In this document: positions 53,622 to 63,453 of the stretch, in pieces
How positions within the stretch are numbered: position 1 is the stretch's first letter
How the letters are laid out: every line of letters begins with the position of its first letter
DNA from: Sphingobium aromaticiconvertens
GTDB lineage: Bacteria > Pseudomonadota > Alphaproteobacteria > Sphingomonadales > Sphingomonadaceae
Assembly: GCF_037154075.1 (NCBI RefSeq)
Contig: NZ_JBANRJ010000001.1
Coordinates: 1,669,501-1,733,500, forward strand
Reading direction: 5' to 3'
Length of the DNA stretch: 64,000 nt
The notes under the pieces: generated by a model
The model's input: the letters and a program-made list of their open reading frames with translations, nothing else
Databases searched by the model: none
What the model was told of the DNA's origin: nothing
Translations under genes and position numbers: made by a program

Positions 53622-54653
53622 TTATCCGGCGTAGGCCAGCCGCGCGCGGGCTGCATCCGCGGCCATGCGGATCGCGGCCATCATCGCGCCGGGGTTGGCG
53701 CTGTTGGTGCCCGCAATGCCAAAGGCGGTGCCATGGTCGGGCGATGTCCGCACGATCGGCAGGCCCAGCGTGATATTGACGCCTTCATCGAAATAGAGCG
53801 TTTTGATCGGGATCAGCGCCTGATCGTGATACATGCACAGCGCCGCGTCATAGGCCTCTCGCGCCCGGTAATGGAACATGCCATCGGCGGGCAGCGGGCC
53901 GATAATATCCAGTCCCTCAGCCTTCAACTGCGCGATGGCGGGGGCGATGATCTCAATCTCTTCCCGGCCCATCGCGCCGCTTTCCCCGGCATGGGGGTTC
54001 AGGCCCGCCACAGCGAGGCGTGGCCGCGCCACCCCGAAATTGCGCTGCAACCCCTTGGCCGTGGTGATCGCGCGTGCGCGGATCAGGTCGATGGTCAACG
54101 CGGCGGGCACTTCGCTCAAGGGAATATGGATCGTGATCGGCACGACCCGCAGCGATGGCCCGGCCAACATCATCACCGAATTGTCAGGCGACACGCCGCA
54201 GCGTTCCGCCACGAATTCCGTCTGTCCCGGATGGGTAAAGCCCACGCCATAAAGCTGCGCCTTGCTTACGGGCGCGGTCACGACACCGCCCGCCGAGCCG
54301 GAGCGCGCCAGACCGATGGCGACCTCCAGCGACTGGAATGCGATGCGCGCGCCATCAACGTCCGGCATGCCGGGCACGACCTTGCCCGCGTCCGCGATCT
54401 GAAGGCAGGGTAGAGCGTTGTCGAATGCCGCAGGCACCTCTTCGGGGCTGGTGACGGTCGCGATCGGGCCGGCCCACACCGCACGAAGAGACGCGGCGTC
54501 ACCCACCGCGAAGAAGGGCGGCAGGCCACGCGCCTCGCGCATGACCCAGCTCTTGGCCACGATCTCTGGCCCTATGCCAGCCGGATCGCCGAGCGATATG
54601 GCAAAGGGTGCCAGCGGCGGGGCGGCCGGATCAGTTATAATCGATGACCGCAT
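53622..54653 (-). CDS. pdxA: 4-hydroxythreonine-4-phosphate dehydrogenase
   Basis: PdxA oxidises 4-phosphohydroxythreonine in pyridoxal-phosphate synthesis. The 343-residue protein has the N-terminal [17 protein letters not shown]. Metal-binding residues include His in [13 protein letters not shown] and in [13 protein letters not shown], and the ending [23 protein letters not shown] segment is visible. The start ATG lies inside surA, giving a 23-base overlap that suggests coupling. Confidence 0.96.
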   Translation of the reverse strand: MRSSIITDPAAPPLAPFAISLGDPAGIGPEIVAKSWVMREARGLPPFFAVGDAASLRAVWAGPIATVTSPEEVPAAFDNALPCLQIADAGKVVPGMPDVDGARIAFQSLEVAIGLARSGSAGGVVTAPVSKAQLYGVGFTHPGQTEFVAERCGVSPDNSVMMLAGPSLRVVPITIHIPLSEVPAALTIDLIRARAITTAKGLQRNFGVARPRLAVAGLNPHAGESGAMGREEIEIIAPAIAQLKAEGLDIIGPLPADGMFHYRAREAYDAALCMYHDQALIPIKTLYFDEGVNITLGLPIVRTSPDHGTAFGIAGTNSANPGAMMAAIRMAADAARARLAYAG

Positions 54654-56043
54654 CGCGCCGCAGGTCGCGCAGGTAGATGCGGGCGCGCTTATTGACGCGC
54701 TCCTCTTCCATCTGCGCCTGGATTTGTTCGTAATTGGGGGCGTTCGCCGAGGAGGCTTCGTCGCGGCCGCACAGGATCAGCACGCGCACGCCATCGGTGA
54801 TGGAGCCAAAGGGCGGGGTGGATTCGCCTATCTGGAGACCAAGCAGCATTTCCTGCAACTGCGGTGGCAGGTCGCGGACCTTCACATTGTCATTGTCGAC
54901 AACATCCGCGCCCATCTTTGCGCCCAGTTCATTGGCTTCGCCGCAGCCCTTGATCGCCTTGGTCGAGGCGGCAAAGCTGGCGGCGCGGGCCGAAGCCTGT
55001 TCCTTGGTCGTGCCGGCTGGGAAAGCGATCGACAACTGCTTGAGGCTGAGTAGAGCGTCGCGCGGATCGGCGGTCAGAACCTTGCGCTTGTCCATCACAT
55101 AGATGATCGACATGCCGCCCGGCACCGGGATCGGGCCGGCGATCTGGCCAACCTGCATATCGGTCGCGGCGGCCGCCAGTTCGTCGGGCAACTGCGCCGG
55201 GCGTACCCAGCCCAGATCGCCGCCCACCGCAGCGGTCGATGCTTCGGAAAACTGCCGCGCATAAGCTGCGAAACTGCCGCCACCCTTGATCTGCTCGATG
55301 ATGTTCTTGGCGTTGGCGATAATCTGTTGCTGGTTTTCGGGAGTCGCCGACAGGTAGATTTCGCCGATCTTGAACTCGTCGCTGCCCTTGGCCGCGTTGA
55401 GACGATCGACCACCGATTTCACTTCCTCTTCGCCGACATTGACGAAAGGCTGGACGTTCCGACGAAGCAGGCGGCTCCATGCCAGTTCGCCCTCGATCTG
55501 GCGTTTGATGCTGGCGGGCGCGCTGCCCTGAGTCCGCAGATATTGTTCGAACTGCGTCGGTGACTGGCGGAAATTACCCGCGACCCGCTCGAAGCTCTGC
55601 TCCACCTCGGCCGGATCGACCTTGATATCGTTGGCGGCAGCCTCCTGAATCTGAAGTGTTTCGTCGATCAGGTTGCGAAGTACCTGAACACGTAACCGTT
55701 CCTTTTCGTCATCGGCCACCTTGCCGCCATTGGCTGCGAGGATCAGCGCCAGGCGCTGGTCGACATCGGTGCCGGTGATGATGCGGCCGTTGACGATCGC
55801 GGTTGCCTTGCGGATATTGGGATCGCTCTTGCCAAAGATCTGCATGTCTTTGGGCAGCACCAATTGACCGTCTTCATCGGGAACGGTCTGGGCGGACGCG
55901 CCGGACGCGACCATGCCCGAGGCCACCATCGAAAATGTGGCGCAAGCCAGCATGGTGGAGCGCAGGGTCGACCGGAGGACGTGCTTGCGGGCGGCAATGC
56001 GGTTAGGCAAGGGGCGGCCAGGCAGGGGAAGGACGGCATTCAT
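54631..56043 (-). CDS. surA: Periplasmic chaperone/peptidyl-prolyl isomerase SurA
   Basis: SurA escorts outer-membrane beta-barrels through the periplasm. The 470-residue protein has a long N-terminal signal region (basic residues 10-30, hydrophobic to about 45, ending near GASAQT). The SurA N-domain (IVNGRIITGTDVDQRLALI) and a parvulin-type rotamase domain (FKIGEIYLSATPE to IYVMDKRKV) follow. A C-terminal helix ends the chain. Its neighbours are lptD, whose assembly depends on SurA in other bacteria, and pdxA. Confidence 0.93.
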   Translation of the reverse strand: MNAVLPLPGRPLPNRIAARKHVLRSTLRSTMLACATFSMVASGMVASGASAQTVPDEDGQLVLPKDMQIFGKSDPNIRKATAIVNGRIITGTDVDQRLALILAANGGKVADDEKERLRVQVLRNLIDETLQIQEAAANDIKVDPAEVEQSFERVAGNFRQSPTQFEQYLRTQGSAPASIKRQIEGELAWSRLLRRNVQPFVNVGEEEVKSVVDRLNAAKGSDEFKIGEIYLSATPENQQQIIANAKNIIEQIKGGGSFAAYARQFSEASTAAVGGDLGWVRPAQLPDELAAAATDMQVGQIAGPIPVPGGMSIIYVMDKRKVLTADPRDALLSLKQLSIAFPAGTTKEQASARAASFAASTKAIKGCGEANELGAKMGADVVDNDNVKVRDLPPQLQEMLLGLQIGESTPPFGSITDGVRVLILCGRDEASSANAPNYEQIQAQMEEERVNKRARIYLRDLRRDAVIDYN

Positions 56044-56128
56044 CGGTGACTAGATTCTCCAAACTGTCCCTGCGGCAATGCCGCTGGTCGCCTTAACCGG
56101 CGCTGAGCGGCTGCGGCGTCGGGTTGTC

Positions 56129-58453
56129 CTATATGCCAATGTTACGAAAAGCCAGTCGTAGCATGAAGCTGTTGCCTTGCCGCGCATCGCCGGTAGTCTG
56201 ATAGTCGCGCCGCCAGGTCAGGCCCAGGGTCAGGCAGTCATCCTCATAGGCGATGCCAAGGCGATGGCGCACCGGCTCATAGCCGTCGGCGATGCTCAAT
56301 GGATCTTCCTTTTGGCCGGTCAGATCGATGACGGTCGATCCGAACACCGACCAGAAGCGGGCGAACTGCACACGTCCGCCCAGCCGTAGCTCCTCCCGAT
56401 CGCGCAGATCTTCCATGGTTGCAGCGGCATTTCTGTCCAACCGCAGATAGCCGACCATTGCATAGGTCTTGCGGTTGCCGACCGTCGCATCGATCTCGTT
56501 CCGGCGGATCGCGGCGCTGTCCTTGTCTATCCGATAGCGATGGGTCAGCGCGATGAAATCCTTATACCGCACCGTCGTGCGCCCCACGATATCGGACAGC
56601 CGGTCGGTCAGGCCGGTGCCTTCGGGCAGGATAGCGGGGCGTGAATTGAGGCGATAGCTCTGGCCGATCACGGCTTCCAGCGAGAAATCAGGCAGCGCAA
56701 GGCCATATTCCAGGCCATAGGTGACGCGGCTGGAATCCTCGAACCGATCATAGCCCGCAAAGCGGTTGAGCGCGAAAAGATTGCTATCTTCCAGATCGAT
56801 TGCGCGCGCATCCTCATTGGGCAGGGACAGGTTGGCAAGCTTGGGTGCGGCGACCATCTGGATGCGCGGGGTGATGCGCTGCGTGCCGCCAAAGGCCTCG
56901 CCCATGAAGGGCCAGCGCATGTCGACCGCCGCCGCCGCGATGCCCCGCGTCTGCCAGCCGTCATTGCCGCGATAGCTGGGGGTGGAGGTCAGCGCATTGT
57001 CGCTGCTGTGATAGACGTCGCCGCGCAGATAGGCGGTGAAGGTGACCTCCTGCCCCATGCCCGTCAGTGTGCGCAGGTTCCACTCAAAGCCTGCAAAGGC
57101 GCGCTGCGTGTCCTGTCCGTCGGTGCGGGTGATCGCCAGGCTGTTCGCCTGCAACTGGATGCGCCCGCCCAGCAATGGGTCGGTCATCCGCAGGCGATAG
57201 TCGATGACGGGCAGGGCGATCGGCGTCTGCCCCTGCGAATCGCCGGTACGCAGCGTTTGCACCGCCCAGCCCGCGATGGAGAAATAGCTGTTCTCACCGA
57301 TCCGCTGCGCCGACAGAGTAGAGCGGAGCCGGTCGTCGCGACTGATGTCGTAGCGGCGCAGGAAAGTACGGTCGGATGCGAGTCGGAGTGATCCCGCCAC
57401 GCTCCATTCGGGTGTTAGTTGTAGTCCGCCGGTAGCATCGAAATAGCTGCGGAAATCCTTTTCGGCCGATGCCGTGGGGTTGGTCGCTGACCGGCGGCTG
57501 CCATAGGTAGCATAGCCGGTGATCTGATAAGCGCCACGATCCCACAGATGTCGATATTGCGCCTGCGCCATCGGCAGCGCATCGCTATACACATGCGGCG
57601 TGATGGTCAGGTCGCGATTGGGCGCGATCTGCATATAATAGGGCAGGGCCAGTTCCAGCCCGTTGACGCGATCATAGCCGATATTGGGCACCAGCAGGCC
57701 GCTGCCCCCACCTTCGCCAACCGGGTGCGACAGACCGGGCAGCGGGATCAGCGGCAGGCCGAACAGTTCGACAGTGGCGTTCTTGTAGGAAACGCGCTGG
57801 ACATTGGGGTCATAGATGACCTTGACCGCGTTGATCTGCCAGGTCGGTTCCTTGGGGCAACCCTCGCTATCCTCGACCGAACAGCCCGTATAGCTGGCGC
57901 GATGGAGCGTGTAGACGCCATTGACGCTCGTACCCTGTACCGCCGCCAGTCGCCCGCCGGACTGAAGCACCAGCAGCATATTGTCGACCGCGCCGTCCTT
58001 TAGCGTGTCGGTGACGTCGAACCGGTCGCCATAGGCGATGTTGCCTTCCGGATCGGTGACGGAGACATTGCCCTGTGCCTCCACCTTGCCCGTCGTGCGA
58101 TTCCACACCACCTGATCGGCGCGCAGCCGGTTGCCCTCGCGCAGCAGCTGGACATTGCCGTTCGCCGTCACCAGTTCGCTGTTGCTGTCATAGGTCAGCG
58201 CATCGGCGGCAAAGCCGATCTGGTCATCGCCGCTCGGCACCGGCGCATCGGGTGCGCTGATTGGTGCTGCCGGATCGTTGAGCTTCGGCTCCTGCATGAC
58301 CGGCGGCGTCGGTGCAGGCGTACCCTGCGCGCGGACGTCCACTGCAATGGCCAGCGACGCGACGGCGCAGCCCAGCAGCAAGCTGTGTCGGACGGAAAAG
58401 GAGACTGGGGGCAGGGGAAAGGGCAAGGTCAGGGGCACTCGGCTGGGGCGCAT
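56129..58453 (-). CDS. lptD: LPS-assembly protein LptD
   Basis: LptD is the outer-membrane beta-barrel that inserts lipopolysaccharide. The 774-residue protein has a signal peptide (SLLLGCAVASLAIAVDVRAQ). The N-terminal OstA/beta-jellyroll domain runs from about 75 (ALTYDSNSELVTANGNVQLLREG), followed by the barrel. Four cysteines in the N-terminal half (for example CSVEDSEGCP) could form disulfides. It heads the lptD-surA-pdxA-rsmA operon and is divergent from pepA. LPS transport in sphingomonads may handle glycosphingolipids instead. Confidence 0.95.
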   Translation of the reverse strand: MRPSRVPLTLPFPLPPVSFSVRHSLLLGCAVASLAIAVDVRAQGTPAPTPPVMQEPKLNDPAAPISAPDAPVPSGDDQIGFAADALTYDSNSELVTANGNVQLLREGNRLRADQVVWNRTTGKVEAQGNVSVTDPEGNIAYGDRFDVTDTLKDGAVDNMLLVLQSGGRLAAVQGTSVNGVYTLHRASYTGCSVEDSEGCPKEPTWQINAVKVIYDPNVQRVSYKNATVELFGLPLIPLPGLSHPVGEGGGSGLLVPNIGYDRVNGLELALPYYMQIAPNRDLTITPHVYSDALPMAQAQYRHLWDRGAYQITGYATYGSRRSATNPTASAEKDFRSYFDATGGLQLTPEWSVAGSLRLASDRTFLRRYDISRDDRLRSTLSAQRIGENSYFSIAGWAVQTLRTGDSQGQTPIALPVIDYRLRMTDPLLGGRIQLQANSLAITRTDGQDTQRAFAGFEWNLRTLTGMGQEVTFTAYLRGDVYHSSDNALTSTPSYRGNDGWQTRGIAAAAVDMRWPFMGEAFGGTQRITPRIQMVAAPKLANLSLPNEDARAIDLEDSNLFALNRFAGYDRFEDSSRVTYGLEYGLALPDFSLEAVIGQSYRLNSRPAILPEGTGLTDRLSDIVGRTTVRYKDFIALTHRYRIDKDSAAIRRNEIDATVGNRKTYAMVGYLRLDRNAAATMEDLRDREELRLGGRVQFARFWSVFGSTVIDLTGQKEDPLSIADGYEPVRHRLGIAYEDDCLTLGLTWRRDYQTTGDARQGNSFMLRLAFRNIGI

Positions 58454-58614
58454 GTGCCATCGCCTATCGCATTGCTTTGGTTCCGCCGCAATCTTCTGTG
58501 TCCGCTCTTTTGCTGCAAAATCGGGCGAACGGCTTTGCCAGACGCGTTCGGGCGCACTATCTGACCAGTTTGACGAGCGCTTGCGCGCTCTTTTCGCAAC
58601 GATAAGGATCCTCC

Positions 58615-60060
58615 ATGGACATCGCGATCAGTTCCACCCGCCCTGCCGCAGACACTCTGGTTTTCGTCGTCGCCAAGGATGGCGTCGCGGCGCTGCTCTT
58701 GGTTGCAGCAAAGACGCTTGCGGCTGGCGCCGAAGCGGCCCGGTTCAGTGGAGAGGCAGGCGCGACCTTTGAAACGTTTGTGGAGGAGGATGGCGTGGTC
58801 CTGCGCGTCCTGCTGCTGGGCATCGGCGGCGGTAGCGTGTCGGACTATGAACGGGCGGGTGGTGCCGTGACGGCGCGTCTGTCGACCAGTGGCGCGACCC
58901 ATGTGGCGGTTGAACTTCCCGCCGGGACAAGCGGTGAACTGGCCGCGCATCTGGCACAGGGCGCATTGTTACGGGCCTGGCGGATCGACACCTACCGCAC
59001 GCGTCAGAGCGAGAAGGCCAAGCCGACGCTCACGACCCTTACCGTCGTCAGCGCGGACGCGCAGGCGCATTGGGATCGCCTGTCCGCCGTTGCGGCTGGC
59101 GTCGCGCTGACCCGTGAACTCGTCTCTGAACCCGCCAACATTCTCTATCCCGAAAGCTTCGTTGAGCGCTGCCAGCACCTCACAGAACTTGGCATCAAGA
59201 TCCGCGTACTGGATGAGGTCGAGATGGCCTCGCTCGGCATGGGCGCGCTGCTGGGCGTGGCGCAGGGGTCTTTCCGCAAGCCGCGCCTGCTGGCGATGGA
59301 ATGGGACGGCACGGATGGCGCGCAGAAAAAGCCGCTCGTCCTGATCGGCAAGGGCGTGACCTTCGACACCGGCGGCATCTCGATCAAGCCTGCTGCGGGC
59401 ATGGAGGACATGAAGTGGGACATGGGCGGCGCGGGCGCCGTGGCGGGCACGATGAAGGCGCTCGCGGGGCGCAAGGCCAAGGCGCATGTCGTCGGCATTT
59501 GCGGCCTTGTCGAGAATATGCCTGACGGCAACGCGCAGCGCCCCGGCGACATCGTGACCTCCATGTCCGGCCAGACGATCGAGGTGCTGAACACCGACGC
59601 CGAAGGCCGCCTCGTCCTGTGCGACGCCGTGACCTGGGCGCAGAAAACCTATGCGCCAGACGTTATGATTGACCTTGCTACCCTTACCGGCGCGATGATG
59701 GTCGCGCTGGGCGACCAGCATGGCGGCCTCTTCTCGAACGACGACGGCCTTGCAGATGACCTTGCCGCTGCGGGCAAAGCGACGGGCGAGCTGCTGTGGC
59801 GCTTCCCGATGTCCGACGCTTATAACAAGCTGATCGACAGCCCGATTGCCGACATGAAGAATATCGGCCCGCGTCTTGCCGGATCGATCACCGCTGCCCA
59901 GTTCATCAAGCGCTTCGTCGATGAAGGTGTCAAATGGGCGCATCTCGACATCGCCGGCATGGTCTGGTCGGACAAGCCTGGCGCGCTGCATGACAAGGGT
60001 GCAACCGGCTATGGTGTGCGCCTGCTCGATACGCTGGTGGCGGAGAAGTTCGAGAAATAA
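58615..60060 (+). CDS. pepA: Leucyl aminopeptidase
   Basis: PepA is a hexameric metallo-exopeptidase of the M17 family. The 481-residue protein has the two-metal centre: GKGVTFDTGGISIKP (Lys, Asp), MGGAGAVAGTM, and NTDAEGRLVLCDAV (Asp, Glu). The N-terminal domain runs to about residue 165. RBS-like AAGGATCC lies before the ATG. A terminator follows at 60070. In many proteobacteria pepA precedes holC, as here. Confidence 0.97.
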   Translation: MDIAISSTRPAADTLVFVVAKDGVAALLLVAAKTLAAGAEAARFSGEAGATFETFVEEDGVVLRVLLLGIGGGSVSDYERAGGAVTARLSTSGATHVAVELPAGTSGELAAHLAQGALLRAWRIDTYRTRQSEKAKPTLTTLTVVSADAQAHWDRLSAVAAGVALTRELVSEPANILYPESFVERCQHLTELGIKIRVLDEVEMASLGMGALLGVAQGSFRKPRLLAMEWDGTDGAQKKPLVLIGKGVTFDTGGISIKPAAGMEDMKWDMGGAGAVAGTMKALAGRKAKAHVVGICGLVENMPDGNAQRPGDIVTSMSGQTIEVLNTDAEGRLVLCDAVTWAQKTYAPDVMIDLATLTGAMMVALGDQHGGLFSNDDGLADDLAAAGKATGELLWRFPMSDAYNKLIDSPIADMKNIGPRLAGSITAAQFIKRFVDEGVKWAHLDIAGMVWSDKPGALHDKGATGYGVRLLDTLVAEKFEK

Positions 60061-60069
60061 AGGGTTTAG

Positions 60070-60100
60070 GGGGCGGTGATCGTGAAGCCGCCTCTTTTTT
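60070..60100 (+). terminator. Rho-independent terminator of pepA
   Basis: GGGGCGG (60070-60076) pairs with CCGCCTC (60088-60094), allowing one G-U, and is followed by six T residues. It starts ten bases after the pepA stop. Confidence 0.85.
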
Positions 60101-60152
60101 ATCATCGCGGATCAAGTCCAGGAGGGCGGCGGGGGACCGCCAGTTCCCAACC

Positions 60153-60308
60153 CTACCCCTGCTTCTTTGCCTTATGCGCCTGCAACAGCGCATCAAGCTC
60201 CGCAATCCGCAGCCGCTGCGGCGTATCCTTAGCCAGACCCTTCAGTCGACATTCGGCCCACAGGCTCTTGCGCTCGGATTCCAGTGCTTTCAGATACAGG
60301 TCGGCCAT
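60153..60308 (-). CDS. Small hypothetical helical protein
   Basis: A 51-residue protein, start ATG at 60308. It is strongly helical and charged, with two Leu-rich helices: MADLYLKALESERKSLWAECR and QRLRIAELDALLQAHK. Codon use is typical of the genome. It may be a conserved short protein of unknown function between pepA and holC, on the opposite strand. I do not recognise a family. Confidence 0.6.
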   Translation of the reverse strand: MADLYLKALESERKSLWAECRLKGLAKDTPQRLRIAELDALLQAHKAKKQG

Positions 60309-60428
60309 GTCGTCTCCATATTAAGGCGTGACCATAGAGGAATCACCCGCCCAGCGCGACAGGCATCGGTCGAATTTTGGCACCGTCGAATCTTCGACAA
60401 GCACGGCCTGAACGGATAAGGGCAAAGC

Positions 60429-60866
60429 ATGCAGGTCGATTTCTATCAGTTGAGCCGTGATCCAGTGCACAAGGTGTTGCCCGCTATTGCCGCGCGCATC
60501 CTGTCCACGGGCGACAGGCTGCTGGTGGTCGCTGACACGCGCGACCGGCTTGGTGCGATTTCGCAGGGTCTTTGGAGTGCCGCGCCAGACAGCTTCCTGG
60601 CCAATGGTGTCGCAGGGGAGGGGCGCGAGGCGGTTCAGCCCATCCTCCTCACCGACTGTTGTGAGGCCACGAACGGCGCGCGCCATATCGCGCTGGCCGA
60701 TGGACAATGGCGCGAGGAGGCGCTGGTCTTCGACCGAGCCTTCTATTTCTTCGACGCCGACACGATCGACGGCGCGCGACAAAGCTGGCGCGACCTGTCC
60801 CGCCGCGAGGGCGTTACGCCCCGCTTTTGGCGGCAGGAGGGACGCAAATGGGTGCAGGGACCGTAA
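60429..60866 (+). CDS. holC: DNA polymerase III chi subunit
   Basis: HolC binds SSB and links it to the clamp loader. The 145-residue protein has the chi pattern: VDFYQLSRDPVHKVLPAIAARI, LLTDC, VFDRAFYFFDADTID and a C-terminal WRQEGRKW. It follows pepA in the usual order. Confidence 0.93.
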   Translation: MQVDFYQLSRDPVHKVLPAIAARILSTGDRLLVVADTRDRLGAISQGLWSAAPDSFLANGVAGEGREAVQPILLTDCCEATNGARHIALADGQWREEALVFDRAFYFFDADTIDGARQSWRDLSRREGVTPRFWRQEGRKWVQGP

Positions 60867-60974
60867 GGCGCTCCCTCTGCCTCTGCTGCGCTGCACCAAA
60901 GCACCCCTTGCGGCCCTCGCCGGACGAGGCTAAAGGCCGCGCCAACTTTTCTGTACATTGGAGTTTTTGAGGCC

Positions 60975-61397
60975 ATGGCCGCTACCCGCACCTTTTCGAT
61001 CATCAAGCCGGACGCCACGCGTCGCAACCTGACCGGCGCCGTCACCAAGATGCTGGAAGAAGCTGGTCTGCGCGTTGTCGCATCCAAGCGCATCCGCATG
61101 AGCCGCGAACAGGCCGAAGGCTTCTATGCCGTGCATAAGGAGCGTCCCTTCTTCGCCGATCTCGTCGCCTTCATGATTTCCGGCCCCGTCGTCGTGCAGG
61201 TTCTGGAAGGTGAAAACGCCGTTCAGCGCAACCGCGACATCATGGGCGCGACCAATCCTGAAAATGCCGATGCCGGCACGATCCGCAAGGAACTGGCCGA
61301 GTCGATCGAAGCCAATTCGGTCCATGGTTCGGACAGCGAAGAAAATGCCGCGACCGAAATCGCCTATTTCTTCAAGCCCGAAGAACTGGTCGGCTAA
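60975..61397 (+). CDS. ndk: Nucleoside diphosphate kinase
   Basis: Ndk transfers phosphate from ATP to nucleoside diphosphates through a phosphohistidine. The 140-residue protein starts [19 protein letters not shown] and carries the active His in [11 protein letters not shown]. Normal length. A nested hairpin follows at 61399. Confidence 0.97.
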   Translation: MAATRTFSIIKPDATRRNLTGAVTKMLEEAGLRVVASKRIRMSREQAEGFYAVHKERPFFADLVAFMISGPVVVQVLEGENAVQRNRDIMGATNPENADAGTIRKELAESIEANSVHGSDSEENAATEIAYFFKPEELVG

Positions 61398-61398
61398 A

Positions 61399-61442
61399 GC
61401 GATTTCCAGTCAGACGGACTCATCTGACGGTTAAGAAATCGC
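61399..61442 (+). terminator. Nested hairpin after ndk
   Basis: Outer arms GCGATTT and AAATCGC enclose inner arms GTCAGA and TCTGAC. There is no clear T tract, so termination would be imperfect. It starts two bases after the ndk stop and could serve the convergent gene at 61479 as well. Confidence 0.5.
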
Positions 61443-61478
61443 GGCAAACCAAAAATCCGGGGCCGGTTCGTCCGGCTC

Positions 61479-62144
61479 CTATTGTTCCTTCGCAGGAACC
61501 AGCTTCGCCCAGCGCGCATCCAGTTGCGCCTGGGCGTTGTCGTTTGTAGCTCGCTTCACCAGTGACAGCCCGCGCAACGTTACCCGGTGCCCCGTCAGCA
61601 GCCGCCCAACGATAGTGTAGCCGATGTCATAGAGCGCGATGTCATCATGCGTTTCTCCATCGACCAGGAATCGCGTTTCGATCACTATGGGTAGCCGCTC
61701 GTCGCCCCGGCTGTTGTCGGGAAGGCCAGCGTTTCCGCGTGCGCGCTTCAATCCGTTGTCGAACCATTGCACCTCGATCCGGGGATTGCCCGTCGTTTCG
61801 ACCGAATCGATTTTCAGCGCGTTGGGGAAGCGGATCGTCAGGCTCTGCACCACCTGATCGGCGGAGGCCGGCTTCAATGTCAGGCGTTCATCGCCATCGC
61901 TGGCCGCATTCAGCACCAACTGCGCCGCACGGCTGGACGCCTTGCGACTTTCCGCCGCCCTGGTTGCCGCATCGTCACTGCGCTCGGACCAGTTCAGCCA
62001 CAATGTACCCGCGGAAATCAGGACCGCCAGCACCGCCAATATCTCGCCCAATGTGATCCAGCGCCGCCGGATCGCGGCTGCCTCTGCCGCGCGGGCCTCT
62101 GCCTTGCGCGCGGTTTCGGGGGAAGGCGGTGTCTCGTCGGTCAT
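61479..62144 (-). CDS. Membrane-anchored hypothetical protein
   Basis: A 221-residue protein with an Ala/Glu/Arg-rich N-terminus (residues 10-30) and a membrane segment (TLGEILAVLAVLISAGTLWL). A soluble C-terminal region of mixed beta sheet follows (DQVVQSLTIRFPNALKID onward). No catalytic motif is visible. It is close (seven bases) to the glutathione transferase gene upstream, so cotranscribed. Function unknown. Confidence 0.75.
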   Translation of the reverse strand: MTDETPPSPETARKAEARAAEAAAIRRRWITLGEILAVLAVLISAGTLWLNWSERSDDAATRAAESRKASSRAAQLVLNAASDGDERLTLKPASADQVVQSLTIRFPNALKIDSVETTGNPRIEVQWFDNGLKRARGNAGLPDNSRGDERLPIVIETRFLVDGETHDDIALYDIGYTIVGRLLTGHRVTLRGLSLVKRATNDNAQAQLDARWAKLVPAKEQ

Positions 62145-62151
62145 GCCTGCA

Positions 62152-62820
62152 TCAGGCCGTTTGTGGTGGGACTTCGAACTTGTCGATTACCCACTCTTCG
62201 GCCTGCGCGCCGCCGATCCATTCCTGCATCCAGGGATGGGCGATGACCGCGCGCATATAGCCGTCAGCAAAGCGGGCGACGGGCAGTTGATAGGTGATGA
62301 GGCGAGTGACGACCGGCGCGAACATCACGTCCACCGCGCCGAACTCCCCGAACAAAAAGTCCCCCTCGCCGCCAAAGCGCGCACGCGCCTGCGCCCATAA
62401 TTGCATGATCCGGGCAAGATCCTGCGCCACCGGCTCCGATGGCGTAACGGCGGGATAGATTTGCCGGATGTTCATGCTGTGCTCGCGCCGCAGCGCCGCG
62501 AAGCTTGAATGCATCTCCGCCGCCATCGACCGGGCCATGCCACGCGCGGCCGGATCGGTCGGCCAGAAGGCAGTCCCGCCCGATTTCTCGTTCAGATATT
62601 CGATGATCGCCAAACTGTCCCACACGACGACATCGCCGTCCCACAGGATCGGCACCTTGCCGGACGATGGCGCGAACTCGTCGCCCTCGCGGCGCTTTTC
62701 CCACGCTTCGTCATAAAGCGGCACGACCGCTTCCTCGAATGGCAGGCCCGACAATTTGCACGCCAGCCAGCCGCGCAGCGACCAGCTCGAATAGGCTTTG
62801 TTGCCAATGAACAGTTTCAT
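62152..62820 (-). CDS. Glutathione S-transferase
   Basis: The 222-residue protein has a thioredoxin-like N-terminal domain (MKLFIGNKAYSSWSLRGWLA, with Ser residues in the glutathione site and SGKVPILWDGDVVVWDSLAI). An all-helical C-terminal domain (residues 90-205) follows. It probably conjugates or reduces electrophiles. ATG at 62820 is preferred over the adjacent one at 62823. Confidence 0.9.
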   Translation of the reverse strand: MKLFIGNKAYSSWSLRGWLACKLSGLPFEEAVVPLYDEAWEKRREGDEFAPSSGKVPILWDGDVVVWDSLAIIEYLNEKSGGTAFWPTDPAARGMARSMAAEMHSSFAALRREHSMNIRQIYPAVTPSEPVAQDLARIMQLWAQARARFGGEGDFLFGEFGAVDVMFAPVVTRLITYQLPVARFADGYMRAVIAHPWMQEWIGGAQAEEWVIDKFEVPPQTA

Positions 62821-62971
62821 CATGCTCCACCTTTAAGCGGAGCGCGCGCCCCAAGTCGAGGGGTGGTGTCGCGAAAAGGCTCCGGTCCCTCTCGACTACG
62901 GGATCGACCCCGCCACCATCAGCCGCTATCGGCTGGCGTCATTATTCCGAGACTGGACAGGGGCCATCCGA

Positions 62972-63184
62972 ATGACCGCGATCGAGCGCGCTGCGCGCGC
63001 CATGTATGACGAGGTACAACCCGATTGGGACTGGAGCGATCCTGACGCAGAATTGCTACGGCGTATGTATCGCGCCAATGCTCGCGCGGCCCTGACCGCG
63101 CTGCGTGAGCCGGGCATTGCGATGGATGCTGCGGCGTTGCGCGTGTGGCAGGCGCAGGTCGATACGATCCTCAGCGAAGGGTGA
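62972..63184 (+). CDS. Small hypothetical protein
   Basis: This is a 70-residue protein rich in Ala and Arg (MTAIERAARAMYDEVQPDWDWSD, then LLRRMYRANARAALTALREPG). It may be a small helical protein with an acidic tail. The start is an ATG at 62972. It ends exactly where the next minus-strand small gene ends. No family assigned. Confidence 0.6.
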   Translation: MTAIERAARAMYDEVQPDWDWSDPDAELLRRMYRANARAALTALREPGIAMDAAALRVWQAQVDTILSEG

Positions 63185-63334
63185 TCAGGCCGCGCGGGCG
63201 AGCATCACGTCCTGAACGGCAGGTTTTGCGCAAAGAGGAGCGGACACTGCGCTGGACGAGAGCGAGGCGATGTAACGCTCGGCGGCAATGGTGTTACGCC
63301 GGTGAGCAAAATAAAGCGCGATCACGGAAAACAT
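63185..63334 (-). CDS. Very small hypothetical protein
   Basis: A 49-residue product starts MFSVIALYFAHRRNTIAAERYIA. GAGG precedes the ATG at a good distance (TTTGAGGTTTCCC). Hydrophobic N-terminus, one Cys. It is convergent with the preceding small gene. Coding support comes from the ribosome site and codon pattern; function unknown. Confidence 0.5.
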   Translation of the reverse strand: MFSVIALYFAHRRNTIAAERYIASLSSSAVSAPLCAKPAVQDVMLARAA

Positions 63335-63453
63335 GGGAAACCTCAAATCGTGAAATTTGCTGCATTGCAGCATCATGTTCGATTTGCTCCCTCACGGCGA
63401 TTACTGCAAATGCAATTCGTCCATAGTCGATTGCAGAAAACGACATCTCCCTC